This document shows positions 10,870-22,356 of a stretch of DNA of 64,000 nt, in pieces. Below the pieces are notes generated by a model that saw only the letters and a program-made list of their open reading frames with translations, had not been told where the DNA came from and did no database searches. The first letter of the stretch is position 1; the number at the start of each line of letters is the position of its first letter. This stretch comes from Gadus chalcogrammus (lineage: Eukaryota; Chordata; Actinopteri; Gadiformes; Gadidae), in contig NC_079431.1 in assembly GCF_026213295.1 (NCBI RefSeq), positions 9,688,573 through 9,752,572 on the forward strand. The letters are read 5' to 3'. A program made the translations under genes and the position numbers.

Positions 10870-12106
10870 AGTTTATTTATATAGCACTTTTCAAAACACA
10901 GTTACAAAGTGCTTCCTACTTTTTATCATTATGTAGCGGATGAGGTTATACACACAGACACATACACACACATTCTCACTATGTAAAGCACTCTGGGTAC
11001 TTAAAGGGCTATATAAATGCAATTAATCAATATTATTATACTTTAATTTAATTTAGATTCAACAAGAGATTGCCGCCCTGCTGTTGCTTATTGTTCAATA
11101 TGTCAATGACTCTGAACAAAAGCTGTTTTGTTGTGGCTTAGTTTGCACCTACATCCTTCTTTCTTCATTCTCTTGTTGCAGTCATAGGCCTTAACAGGTA
11201 AAGATAGAGATAAAAAGAAAGAACATTGTTCCTGCTGAATGTAACCTAACCGGTCCTCTGTGTGTGTGCTTACATGTGATTGTTTCCTTCAATTAGCTGA
11301 TCCACAACATGCTCCAGATTCTGGTAAGTCTTACATATTGTTACTTTAGGTTACGGGTTACTATAGTTTAAGTTCTGTATGTAAGTTGACTATTGAAGAT
11401 AAAGATTGTTATGGATGACTATTTCTCTTGAACGTTACAGTATGGAAATGGATTACCAAGACTAGAGGTCAGTACAGACGTTTTTCTTTCTTTTTTACCA
11501 ACGCATAGAAAAAAACGTATTGCATCGTCTTATTTTCCCCTGCCTTCTATTCTCTAATACCAATTCACAGCTGAGGTCAGACTAGACCCGTCTACCGCAA
11601 ACCCGTCTCTGAAGATATCCCCAGACGGGAGAGCGTTGAAAATGGACGAGATCGTGGAGAGCATCTACGACCCATGGAAAGGCTTCACAAGAACCAAACA
11701 CCGATATGACGGCTGGTTGTGCGTGTTGGGCAAAGAGGGCTTTGCTTCCGGAAAGCATTACTGGGAGGTGGATGTCAGAGGCAAGACGGAGTGGAGGATG
11801 GGGGTGGTCAGGGAGTCAGCTCCCCGAAATGGCTTTAAAAGCCTGAACCCGAAAACCTATCACTGGACTTTGAAATTGCAATTGGGCCGGCTCATGGCCA
11901 TGACGGTTCCAGTCACTAAGCTAGCCAGATGTGCACCCAGTGTGTTGGGTGTGTTCCTTGACATGGAGGAGGGAAATGTGTCCTTCTACGATGTGACAAA
12001 CAGGTTCCACATCTACTCGTTCAATGTCAGTTTCGATCTTGATGAAAAGATTTTCCCTGTGTTTGGCACCGTTGAGACGGGGAGAGAGATGCGCATCTTG
12101 AATTGA
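7814..12106 (+). CDS. PRY/SPRY (B30.2) protein with novel helical N-terminal half, copy A
   Basis: Eleven exons join in phase: 7814-7829, 8296-8402, 8965-9012, 9110-9208, 9304-9420, 10022-10180, 10554-10691, 10782-10827, 11297-11323, 11441-11467, 11571-12106, giving 439 codons plus stop. Residues 262-439 form a PRY/SPRY domain: LDPSTANPSLKISPDGR, HYWEVDV, WRMGVV, VLGVFLDMEEGNVSFYD. SPRY domains bind protein ligands, as in TRIM and butyrophilin proteins. Residues 1-243 have no RING, B-box, NACHT or signal peptide. They are mostly predicted helix in short exon-sized blocks (LDESKLILREIAQELDRIMQ; LEERQAFLLQLAQALP; KLPNILPVLDFVILSIL), and I recognise no family. The first coding exon is only 16 nt and two exons are 27 nt. 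Splice junctions and phases are identical in copy B, which supports the model. Exon 8 to 9 joining is the least certain step, because a 16-nt candidate exon at 11183-11198 would break the frame. Confidence 0.75.
10836..10910 (+). mobile_element. Small retroposon-like insertion in copy A intron
   Basis: An (ATA)n run (10836-10866) followed by TTTATTTATATAGCACTTTT and AAAGTGCTTC is present in A and missing at the matching place in B (25388). Such sequences are common in fish short interspersed elements. The insertion happened after the A/B duplication or was lost from B. Confidence 0.5.
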
Positions 12107-12696
12107 AATGAATTGCACTGCATTAAGATGTGTGCAAATGATGACTAGAATTGGACAACTGAAAAAATCATATCAATAGCACTTATATACTATATTATAA
12201 GAACAAAGTAGGTTGTGTGTGAGCTTTAAAAATAGTTTTTGCCCTAATCCTGGTAGCCGGAACAGCCTTTGCTACATTTCATTTGTTGTTGTTGAACACA
12301 CATCACACATGTTGGTCCAATAATTTAAACCAGTCTCATGCACACAAGCTACTTAAAAAATCAGAACTCACAGACCTTGTTAAAAGTAGTCAAGTAGGTT
12401 TACTAAAACAATTTCTTTAAATATGTACATAATAAGACTAAGATATTAGTCGTTGCATATTGTGGGGGACAAGTTGCATGCACTTCACTTGTAGATGGCA
12501 TCGCAACCTAAAAATCTCAGCACAGACTCTCCATAACATTCTAAACATGGCTGGATCACTGCCACTCTCAGATTGAAGTGACAGATTATAGACATTCTGC
12601 ACTTTTAGGATTGGGGTGAAAAAAATAATAATCTGACCACTGTAGCCTACCTTAGGCATTTGCCACTTTGAGTTTTCCCCCCATTTCTTAGAAGTA

Positions 12697-12880
12697 ATGC
12701 TTTCCTCTCTAACACAGAGAGACACTACTCTTCAGCTGGGCCGGTTCATGGCCATGACGCTGCCAGTCACTAATGGTTTCACTTTGTTTGGCTCCATAGA
12801 TATGGGGATACACATCTCACAATTACACCGCTTTGTGTGGTCACATGAATTGGCACAACTGAAAGTCAAGTCATATTAGG
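12697..12880 (+). pseudogene. Partial SPRY exon duplicate downstream of copy A
   Basis: The frame at about 12728-12800 encodes LQLGRFMAMTLPVT, nearly the same as LQLGRLMAMTVPVT in the SPRY domain, then diverges (NGFTLFGSIDMG). It follows a pyrimidine-rich AG acceptor-like sequence (CTCTCTAACACAG ending at 12717). It is a fragment of the SPRY exon and is also present in unit B (27310-27475), so it predates the duplication. It could be a remnant or an alternative 3' exon. Confidence 0.5.
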
Positions 12881-13527
12881 CCAACGTTACCACCACAATG
12901 CATGAGACTGGTTTGAATTATTGAACTGGGTGTGATATCACACAAGAGAAATGGAATGCAAAGCACTAGCAGTGCAGCTTCTTGGAAGTCAAAAATGAAG
13001 ATTAGCTGTGTGCGTCATCGCTCCGTTCCTACTGCATCACTGCCTAAACAAGTGAGCCATACAAATATATCAACCTTGAAATTCTGAGTCATTTTTTAAT
13101 TTATCTCGGGTAAAAAAATAATAATTCTGTTGAAATCCTACATAGAATAGTTAACTTTGACATTTATCTACAGCAATTTAACCACCCCACCTTTAGTTTG
13201 TAAGCATCCATGTATCGTGACAATGATGATATTTCCTCCTCTTACCTGAAGAGGGCAGCCTGGTGCAGCGCACTGCACAGTCATTCAGCCTATAAAAAAC
13301 ATTAATGTCTTAATCCAGAAGGAAATCCCTTCGTGTTTACTGCATGCCGAAATCGAATATATTAAACATAAAAAAATATGAAATAGTCCTCCTTTCCACA
13401 ACAATGTTCTTAACTTAAAAGAAGAAAGTAAAAAAAGTATCCTTTACAAAATGTAAAACTTCTGAACCCCTGTTCCACCACCAGGGGTTTGAGCACTAGT
13501 GATGACCAGACATGTTCCCTCGCACGC

Positions 13528-15116
13528 TCATCGACAGCCGCACTCATCCACCACCATGTCCTGGGGGGTATTCCATCAACCAAGCTAAAGGCAAAGCCGG
13601 GCTTATTTCTCTTAGCCTCGCTACTTTCAGCTAGACTTGCGTTCCATCAACGTGACTTAAGGGAATCCCCACTAAGTAACCATGGCAATTTATCAGACCA
13701 AATGAACCTGGTCGGTAGCAGGCTAACTGTCAGGCTTACTAGAGCTGTGCTTCAGAGAAGTCCCATCTGTCGGAAACAAGTGTACCATCAGAAGGTTATG
13801 CAAAGCCTAGTCCTCACGATTTAGTCATAAATGTACATATATGAAGTACAAACAGCCTATGTTTTCAGTAAGGGTCTAAAATTAAATGATGCAAATGAAA
13901 TAATTCAATGAATTGCTATCTATTGTTATAGTGGATATTTTCTAAACACATTTTTAGACAAATTAATGTATATTCGGAACCAGAAGTTGGGTGAGTGGTC
14001 CAGTATCTGCCCTGTAGTACGGGCGACCCGAGTTCGTCCTGGGCAGGTCATTGAATTCTTGCTGATGGCTTATTTTTGTAATTTCCTTTATATCAGAGAA
14101 ATGAGGCCTAACAATTGACTTTTTTCATAATAAATATGTCTTACAATATCCCTAGACCCCAAATATAACTTGCAAAAACCCATGGTAAAGTTAATGTTAA
14201 TATTAATGTTACTGATAATGATAAGACACTGCTTCATGGGAAATTGCAGCCGCATAAATTCCATTCAGGTGAGTTTCTCGGCAGGCAGCCAAGACCACTT
14301 TTGTTGAGAAAAATACTCCAAAGAAAATACTCCTTAAAATACTAATTGGATGGGGATTGAGCCCCGGACGACCTAGTGCAAGTCTGACACGTTATCTCAA
14401 GACTATCTCCCTGATTACTAACCTATGGTCAATATTACATTTAAATATGTTACGCTTAATACTACTTATTCATTCAAAAGATTGGCGATTTTATTGGTTA
14501 CGGTGTTCCCTTTTTGAGTTATTATATGCTTGTAGTCCTCATAGACCTCCAAAAGCAGCTTCTGTTCGCCGCTGGAAAAGATCCCGCTCGGTCCTATTCG
14601 GACATTTGATCAATGATTTGACATCCACGGTTCTGGGCTGGTTATATATCTCGTGAACGTGCGTAATCCACGATGCTGTTAGCCTGGCTTGAACTAACCT
14701 GAGTAAGGTGCGGCTGAACTGGGTTGATGGAACGGCTTGAGCCTCAAGTGGAAGTTAGCGTTAGTTCTAACCGGGCTTAATCAACTAAGCACCGCTTTCG
14801 TTAGCGACTTTGATGGAATACCCCTCTGGTAGTGCCGCAGCACCACGTTGTTGTTGTTGTCATAGTACAGCATGGAGATGGGAGAGAGGCAGAGGGCCCG
14901 CTAGCACGGCTGCGTTGGTCCAGAGCGGCTCGAAGTACCTTGACACGTCGATGGCCCGGGGCCCCAGGAAAAACTCAGGGGCCTTGAGCACCTGACCACT
15001 GAAACTCGACCTCCAGCCGGGCCCGAGAGAGCTGCTCCACAGGCTGCAGGACGACACGTTGAAGAACATCTGCTCCTCCACGCAGTCCTGGCCACCCCAG
15101 CAAGACACCAACCTGC
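13528..15116 (-). pseudogene. gdf3 pseudogene, unit A
   Basis: Minus-strand sequence matches exon 2 of the intact gdf3 gene: the start of exon 2 ([10 protein letters not shown], 15116 downward), PEFFLGPR, then the C-terminal end including the codons for DECGCR and the stop (13528-13530). About 525 bp in the middle, covering the later prodomain, cleavage site and first part of the ligand domain, is deleted near 14920. A transposon (13565-14824) splits the C-terminal part. Intron 1 sequence continues to about 15370, so this is a genomic duplicate and not a retrocopy. Exon 1 is absent. Confidence 0.85.
13565..14824. mobile_element. Non-autonomous DNA transposon with GGGGTATTCCATCAA inverted ends (A)
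   Basis: The ends are inverted: GGGGTATTCCATCAA at the left and TTGATGGAATACCCC at the right. The flanking gdf3 pseudogene sequence resumes exactly on the other side, with CCTGG before and TCTGG after the element as a possible short target duplication. The intact gdf3 gene at about 32333 provides the empty site (GTCCTGGTAGTGCC). No transposase is recognised inside. Related copies lie at 28149-29411 and 31171-31769. Confidence 0.75.
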
Positions 15117-15843
15117 CTGCACTACTGGACATAGACTTAGCTCAACCATGTGGGCCTCCAGATTAAGGTGACAAGATTTCCATATGGTGGTCCATATGTC
15201 AACAAAATATCTGATATCATAAAAAGGGACATTTTCTGCTCGCTTAATCTTAAATGTAGAAGGCCAACTATAGTCAAATATTTGGCAGTACATGCAAAAT
15301 GGTTTAATAGCCTACGTTGCGTTTGACGCTTTCGTAAGACCAAAAACCAGCAAAAGTAGGCATCTTGAATGAGTAATAGTATTGTTGATTGATAGCCCAT
15401 GTTTATGATCTGCCCTGCCTGCTTAAAGACGTGTGTGTGTGTGTTGATTAAATCTATTTCGATCCTTTGTGGTATGACTCGGAGAGTGGTAAATGTTCAG
15501 CACGTGGTTTATTCTAACAGAGACACAAGGTAAACAAGGCTCAGGAGCTGGTTCATGAGGAATCGCCCGAACACAGGTAAACAAAGTTATATTGGGAGTG
15601 GGCGGAATGGTAAATAACGCCTACATGTTCTAATATTACCAGGTAAACCTTTGGTCGGTCTTGGCTTAAGCGGAAATGGCAAAGTGGCCATGTTTGAGGT
15701 CTTTAACTTATCTATAAAATTATTAAACCTAATATGGTGTTGTCCATTATGTGGAGAAATAAACATTCATAACTGTTAGCTTGAAACAAGTCATCAGAAA
15801 TAGCATAAACCAAAATAATTTACAGTGTGTGTGTGTGCACATA

Positions 15844-16220
15844 CACAAATCTGAAACTGTGTTTTTAATCATGTAAAGGCTTACTGTGATTATCTAGTCC
15901 AGATTTGAATAGTGTTGGTGCAGTGGTTTTCAATCAGGACCAGTTCTAATGTGGTCTTGACCCCTAAAAGGCATTAAAATGAGCCTTTATTGCATTTTCA
16001 CAAATAGGGTAAAAGTTTCACAAATCGGAAACTATGTTTTTAATCATGTATAGCCTCACTGTGATAATGTAGTCCAGATTTGAAGAGTCCATGTGTATTG
16101 GTTTTCAATCAGGACCAGTTCTTATGCGGTTTGGACCCCAAAAAAGCGTTGAAAGGTGTCTTTATTGCATTTTCACAAATAGAAAAAAGATTTCACAAAT
16201 CTGAAACTATATTTTGTATA
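15844..16220. repeat. Tandem repeat of about 175 bp, just over two copies
   Basis: Units begin CACAAATCTGAAACT (15844), CACAAATCGGAAACT (16019) and CACAAATCTGAAACT (16195, truncated), each continuing with a TTTAATCATGTA / GTCCAGATTTGAA pattern. Two units recur at 30660-30902 in unit B. Confidence 0.85.
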
Positions 16221-16389
16221 ATGTATAGCGAAGAATTGTAAGATTGTATGACAATATGTGTGACATTGAATTTTGTTTCTTATGCTGTTACTTATTGAAA
16301 GTCAAACTTTCCGGTTCACTATGTGTGATAACATAGAGCTGAGCTGAAATTGCTTTGATTTGTTTCTCTATGTCTTATTTTTAAACTGC

Positions 16390-16745
16390 TGTAAATTGTA
16401 AAACATTTGAACAGAAATCAAGAACTCTTCAACAGTAGAGGCATATTTGTGCTTCCTATTTTTTATGATTATGTAGTGGACACCTACACACACATACTCA
16501 CTATGTCAAGAACTTTGGGTACCTTTAAAGGGTTATATTAATCAATATTATTATACTTAGATTTTTTTAAAGCATAAGGATTGTTGGAACCAGTGATTGC
16601 CGCCCTCGTGTTGCTTATTGTTCAATATGTCAATGCCTCCTAACAAAAACTATTTTATGATGGCGTTGCTCCTACATCCTTCTTTCTTCATTCTCTTGTT
16701 GCAGTCGTAGGCCTTCATAGGTAAAGGTAGTGATAAAAAGAACGC
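16390..16745 (+). pseudogene. Truncated third copy of the B30.2 gene (exon 8 region)
   Basis: AAACATTTGAACAGAAATCA, GAACTCTTCAACAG and the following intron sequence through TTCTCTTGTTGCAGTCGTAG match 10782-11210 of copy A. The exon carries an in-frame stop (CTGCTGTAA) and no other exons surround it, so it is a remnant of a further duplication. Confidence 0.75.
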
Positions 16746-18330
16746 CAATTTTTCCTTCTGGTGAATTTAAATATTGTCACTATATTAAATAAAAACTCTA
16801 TATTTCAACCTGTAGCCAATTTTCCAATAATTTTGTGTCCAAGCGTCTAATGACGATTTTTGTTTCCGGAAAGCAGCACTACTTTAACGGCCCAACAATC
16901 CAAAATCCAAGTGGAATCTAGATGGAAAAATCTAGATTTTCAGGACATGCAACTCAAAATTTTGACTGTCCCGGCAAAACCGGGACATCTGGTCACCCTA
17001 TCACAAGCGATAAAAAAGCGTGGCAAGCCACTCAGCCAAAAGGTGCGTTTGACAACAACCCGCGGGCCGCACTAACACTAAACTTTGATGTCAAGTAGGG
17101 GGCCACAAAATATCATCCCGCGGGCCTCAATTGGCCCCCGGGCCGTGAGTTTGAGACCCCTGATGTAGAGCCACAGAAATTCGGTGAGGAGGAAGACGAT
17201 GGGTTTGGCGAATAGCCGTCGTCATCATCTCGTCGTCCCTCCCCGTTCCTTATCTCAGGCGAAATTTGGATCCATGTAATCCAGGCTGCCTAGCAGCGCG
17301 AAATGAAATCGCGTGAAAGGCAGCATGGGTGTACCCAGGCTAGCGTACAGGTTCACCAAGCTGGCTTTTCCCCCTGCTGCGCAATTAGCTGGTTGAACAC
17401 AATGATGACAGGGGAGCAATGGCAAGCAGCCAATTGTGTACAGACTCGAACTAGGCCCGTTGATCACACCTCTTGTGCTGAAGAAAATGAAAGCAGCTTC
17501 CCCGCGCCAGCGGGAAAAGCCAGCTTGGTGAATGGCTCCCGCAAAAATGTTATCGAAACTAACAAGAAATGTATTGCTCTTCTCCAGACCGTCCTGCCGG
17601 GTCTAGTGCTTCATGCACCAGCATTGCATGTCTATACCTGTTGTGGAAGAGGGAGAGACATCGGAGAACCCAACGCAGTCTATTCATAATATTGTAATGA
17701 TCACGTGTCACGACCCCACTGGTATCTAGGGAAAACCGGCTCTCTGTCTAGGCAGGAGTCGAGACACATACGTGGTATAACCACAGCTGGTAGGCAACTA
17801 GCTTCCGGGGCATGTGTGTAGTGACTCACCTGGGTTCCTGGTGAGTGCTGGTCCTTCTCTCTCTTGCTATGGAGATAGCCCAAGCGCTGTGGTGAACGGT
17901 AGCTGTCTCGTTCAGTTATGGTTTACATGTTTAGACAAACACTTGACAAACAAAGACGGTGAAGGGGCGGTCACGTTCCCCCGTTGGACTCCTTAGCTCT
18001 GGTGTGTACTGGCATCTGGGTGAATGGCTTTACAAAGTCTTATCCTGCCGGCTGTAACCACTGGCCACCATGCTGTGTATATCCACCATCTTGGATCCCC
18101 CAGGTGACCACAATCAACCAATCAAGGGAGCCACTCCCACCGTTACCATGACCACCAGTTACCAACCAGCTTAACCCTACCCAACAGTAGGATCGTGACA
18201 CACGGAAGAGTGAATGAAGTATTGATTAGACAGCGAGTTATTAGATACCACCGCTAATAACCCGTTGGAACACACAAGATCGTAACCATAGCAACGCCGG
18301 TAACTACAACAGACCCCACCCTAACCCGAT
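16746..18330. other. Interspersed repeats between duplication units, no gene seen
   Basis: No supported coding region. About 17050-17160 resembles a common fish repeat end (GGCCCCCGGGCCGTGAGTTT, then GAGACCCCTG). A small element with inverted ends lies at 17705-18201 and is listed separately. Confidence 0.5.
17705..18201. mobile_element. Putative small DNA transposon with GTGTCACGA ends
   Basis: GTGTCACGACCCCACT at 17705-17720 is matched in reverse complement, with two mismatches, by AGTAGGATCGTGACAC at 18186-18201. The element is about 497 bp with no coding content recognised. No clear target-site duplication was seen, so the call rests on the paired ends alone. Confidence 0.45.
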
Positions 18331-19133
18331 TGGTGGAGCTCGCTGTTATCATGGAAACGTTTATCCTCACCTGCGAAAGTCAGGTGACTTATTGCCACTG
18401 AACTCGATCGCTTACAACAGCAACCATGATTTCCCTTAGAACAATGGAAAGTTAGAGTTGCTGTAAGAGCTGTAGAGGAAATGAGCTGTAGGCCTACATG
18501 TTAAAAGAAATATTTTACAGCACTAGCAGTGCTTTTTAATAATGTTGGTAGTATAAAAGCTAGGAATACATAATGTTGAATGAATACGTAACGGGAATGC
18601 GACAATATAAACAATATAATAATGAAAGGTTATAAGATGCAAGAAACGATAGGATGTAACCATTGCGAAAAAGTTCGCAATGGTTTATCGGATGTATAGT
18701 TCCGTCACTCTTCAAAAAAATTATTATATATTTTTTCAATTTACTTCTCATTTCACGCAAAAAAGTTGAATAGATGTAACTGAGTTACAGTAAAATCCTG
18801 CCTCCTGATTGGTTCAAATGTCTATGCATCATGAATATTGCGCGCTCGTGGACTTAAAGGGAAACTTCACCCATTTCCATTAAGCTTTGTACCGTTAGAA
18901 ACCCACTCATATTTTTGAATGGTCGTGCATCATTCCCTTATTTTCTGGAGAGACTGGAGAGGTCTGTATCGATCTCCAACACTTCCTGTTTAAGATGAGG
19001 CAATATGACGATTTTTGCGTAGAAGTAAATAGGAAGTGTAGACCACTAGTCCCACCCCTCTATAGGGGGTGGGACCCACTGACGCTACAGACCTATTAGA
19101 GCAGTGCCAGTGGGTGGGACTTCACCAGCAGAA

Positions 19134-19922
19134 ACTAACGCCCCGTGCCCACTACATGCGTCCGTTGCGTGATCCCTATTGACTTTAATGGGGACGGACG
19201 TGCAATGCATTGTGTATCCGTACGTTCCGTTGAAGCCTTCGGCTCCGTCAGAAAGTTGAAAAATGTTCAACTTTTTGGCAGCGACGGATCCGTCATCCAA
19301 TCAGATCGCTGTACGGTTGCTGATTGACACCCCGCCCTCATGGGTAAAATCCTCAGTTTGTCGATGCTCATGCTAATGATTATGTGTTTTTCCCCGCGTG
19401 TGATTTGTTGACCATTATGTTAATTTTGATGTGCCTGTCCCCGGACGTGATTGGCTGCTGCATCGGAGGGCCGAGGATCCGGGAGGATAAAGCACGGGCG
19501 AGCTCAACATCCACGGCAGCTGGCCTTGGATATGAAGCTTGCCATATTGGGTCTTCGAATGGATTTGTTGGTTGATCGAGGTTCTTGTTAATTGCTACAC
19601 GGGAACTTATCCCATGCTCTGGGCTAAATAAACAAATAAACAACTTCCAGTTAACCAAAGACATCTGGTTTTATGTTGCCACCCCCTCCGCTAGCGGGGG
19701 ACGTAACAATCGCGTATGCAAATTTAAGCACTGTGACGCGACTCGGGCTCTGACGATACTGCATGGAAAGCGGGTCATCTTGCATCGCAACAAGCAGGAA
19801 GAAGCGGGAAGAACCCGATTTGATTGGCTGAAGGATGCCTCTGCAAAGACTACTCCCCCATCAGTCAGCCACGCCTTCCCACATCAGTCAACGGACGCAT
19901 GTAGTGGGCACGGGGCTTTAGT
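19134..19922. mobile_element. Nested MITE-like element with 34-bp terminal inverted repeats
   Basis: The 28 bp starting GCCCCGTGCCCACTACATGC (19140-19167) recur exactly in reverse complement at 19889-19916. Together with the outer ACTAA/TTAGT the ends are 34 bp with one mismatch. The interior has no recognisable transposase. A target-site duplication is not clear. The superfamily is not assigned. Confidence 0.7.
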
Positions 19923-20270
19923 AACCAGAGACTCTGTCCATGTAAGTGAACGGAGCGTTCCCTCTTCGTCATAACTATCAAACCAAACATCCTTCACATT
20001 CACCGAGCGAACATTATGAAAGTAAAATGCACATTTCTCGCTAAAAATGTTTCCATAAAAGCATTTAATGGCGTAACTATGTTACTATTTCCACACAGAA
20101 TAAAGAAAGATGTCGGCCGTATGCTTCTGTCCAAGCTCACTACTCTCTGCCAGTGACGTCGGGTCAAGCTCAACGCTGATTGGCTACCGCGGCTAAGCGT
20201 CACGCGTTGGAGTTTTGAAAGTTCAATTTTCTGAACTCCGGGCGTTGGTGCGTTGGGCGCGTTACTGCGT

Positions 20271-20840
20271 GTCGTTTTAAAATGTAGAGAGATATGCACA
20301 TTTATACAACCCCAATGATCAACAACTTCATCACCCCTGTTCCTCTGTCTGTTGCCATCATTCACTGTGTATGGGGAGAACACGATCTGGCACATAAACA
20401 AACCAACGACTCCCATAGACAAAGACGTCATTCTCGAGGTCGTCTTCAACGAAAAACTTTCCTCCACATATTACTCCACCTACTGTTCTGGCGGTAAATT
20501 GCTTTAAGGCGGCTGCATGCTTCAGCGTTGGTGTTACGTTGTTGCGCAAAATTTACTCAAAGCAATTCATGCTCCCTTTTAGGTTGCGCGTGTTGCGCGT
20601 GTTGCCAAGCAATTTACCGCCAGAACAGTAGGTGGAGTAATATGTGGAGGAAAGTTTTTCGTTGAAGACGACCTCGAGAATGACGTCTTTGTCTGTGGGA
20701 GTCGTTGGTTTGTTTATGTGCCAGATCGTGTTCTCCCCATACACAGTGAATGATGGCAACAGACAGAGGAACAGGGGTGATGAAGTTGTTGATCATTGGG
20801 GTTGTATAAATGTGCATATCTCTCTACATTTTAAAACGAC
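20271..20840. repeat. Large foldback: 234-bp inverted repeat with 102-bp spacer
   Basis: Bases 20271-20504 are the reverse complement of 20607-20840, with only one mismatch seen by comparing the two arms (a Met versus Val codon in the shared reading frame). The spacer is rich in GTTGCGC words. Near-identity of the arms implies recent formation or gene conversion. The 67-codon open frame in each arm has no recognised homology and is probably incidental. Confidence 0.9.
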
Positions 20841-21124
20841 ATAATGTGTTGGCAGCAAAGTTAACTTCACTTCAGGTTAATGCTTTTGTATATGAGCCTG
20901 CCGGGTGATACTCCAGACAGGAAGTAGTAACCAGACCAGCAAACCAATCACAGCCTTGCAGGCTGGGCTGCTCGCGTAAAAGCTTACGTAAAAAATGACG
21001 CAAGTCTAGAAAAATCACCCGACGCACGCAAGACGTGAGAAGTCGCGCAAGGGGGGCGCAAGGGCGCGCAAGGGCCTCTTGCGCTTGCGCTTACGCTTAC
21101 GTAACCGAGCATAAACCAGCCTTT

Positions 21125-21169
21125 ACTCGCGTTATCCAACGCGAGGTACTCGCGTTGGATAACGCGGGT
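21125..21169. repeat. Short inverted repeat (21 bp arms, 3 bp loop)
   Basis: ACTCGCGTTATCCAACGCGA at 21125-21144 plus G pairs with 21149-21169, with one mismatch. It lies in a GCG-rich stretch with many CGCAAG and ACGCG words (20960-21245). Confidence 0.8.
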
Positions 21170-21816
21170 AACGCGCCTAACCTGACGCTTGATCATTGTG
21201 ATGGTTCAACGCTTCCAACGCGTCAACGCGCCAACGCAGCTAGGTGAGATAAATGCAATTACTAACTGTACATTAAAAAGTATTTCTGCTCAATTTAAAA
21301 GGTTGAATCTCCTCGTGACTGAATGTTTGTATACAGCGCGCAGGCTTGATGCGCTCCACTTTTTTCTGTGGAGAACCAGCGCCTTGAAGATTTACTACAG
21401 CGTTTCTACAGCTCGATGCGGTTTCGAAATGACTTCGTCTTTACGGAGATATCCCTGAACCGAAATCGGATCGTGTTCACCAACTACCCTTCACTAGAAA
21501 TGTTGTGTGGAATGATTTTCAAGCAGTTTTGCGGTATCAGCTTGGTAGATGGAACAGCGAGGTGTCCGATAGGCGGAGATCTAGATCAGTGGGAGTGGCC
21601 AGCGAAGCTGTGCATCGTGGTGCATGGTGGGAGTTGTTGTATTCAATCCACAAGCGCCAAAAAGTCACTTTCTGCCTTCTCTCGGTCAAGACGGCACCAA
21701 ATTAGAATTTTATTTTATTATTCGACTACATATAGGACCCAATTTCAATACATATTCATGCCTCCACCGTTGAAATGCTCCTTTAACAGTTTGGCTGGCT
21801 GTTTAGGGTGTACAAA

Positions 21817-21955
<139 letters not shown>

Positions 21956-22000
21956 TGTTAGGAGAAAGGGAAAGAGAGATACGGAGAGAGAGAAAGAACT

Positions 22001-22036
<36 letters not shown>

Positions 22037-22216
22037 TTGTATGTAGCGCATGTGTTAAATAAGTTAAAAAAAAAAAAATTCAATCAAGTATAAAATTATC
22101 TTCTGTTGAGAACTTCTACGAGATGAGTGCATGCCTAATCCAGTTTAGACTTGTTTACTTGTTCCTCATACAGCGAGATCAAATTTCTCTAAATAGCTCT
22201 GGGTGGGGCTTACACA

Positions 22217-22224
22217 TATAAAAG
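22217..22224 (+). promoter_or_regulatory. TATA box of B30.2 gene copy B
   Basis: TATAAAAG lies 140 bases upstream of the ATG at 22357, in the same context as in copy A. Conservation of both box and spacing between the copies supports function. Confidence 0.6.
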
Positions 22225-22356
22225 TCCACTGTGTTCAACAGGTATGCTTGGTTGTTGTGCCAACTGCCACAGTTCACATGGGGTAAACAACCCAAACGTA
22301 TGTTTGGAGGAGCTGATTTGTATCACCTGGATATGCAAAGTTTGTGAAGAGCAAAG

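Larger units (their letters stand above)
18858..21782. mobile_element. 2.9-kb composite insertion at a TTAA site in unit B
   Basis: Unit A has an uninterrupted GGACTTAACAGTTTGG (6821-6836). In unit B the same sequence is split after TTAA at 18854-18857 and resumes with a second TTAA at 21783-21786. This is the signature of a transposon that targets and duplicates TTAA (piggyBac-type, also some Kolobok elements). The ends are AGGGAAACTTCACCC on the left and, inverted, AGGAGCATTTCAACG on the right, only weakly alike. No transposase is recognised. Inside lie further nested elements: one with long inverted repeats at 19134-19922 and a large foldback at 20271-20840. Confidence 0.75.

Noticed and set aside
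11183..11198. A 16-nt candidate exon (TCATAGGCCTTAACAG) between exon 8 and the first 27-nt exon of B30.2 copy A
   Set aside because: Including it puts a stop codon into the next exon of copy A and loses the phase in both copies; skipping it gives a continuous frame into the SPRY domain.
13489..13824. Plus-strand frames at 13489-13824, 14357-14656 and their unit B equivalents
   Set aside because: They lie antisense to the gdf3 pseudogene and inside the non-autonomous transposon, with no recognisable protein.
20294..20817. 67-codon frames identical in both arms of the foldback
   Set aside because: Duplicate only because the arms are inverted copies; no homology or expression signal recognised.
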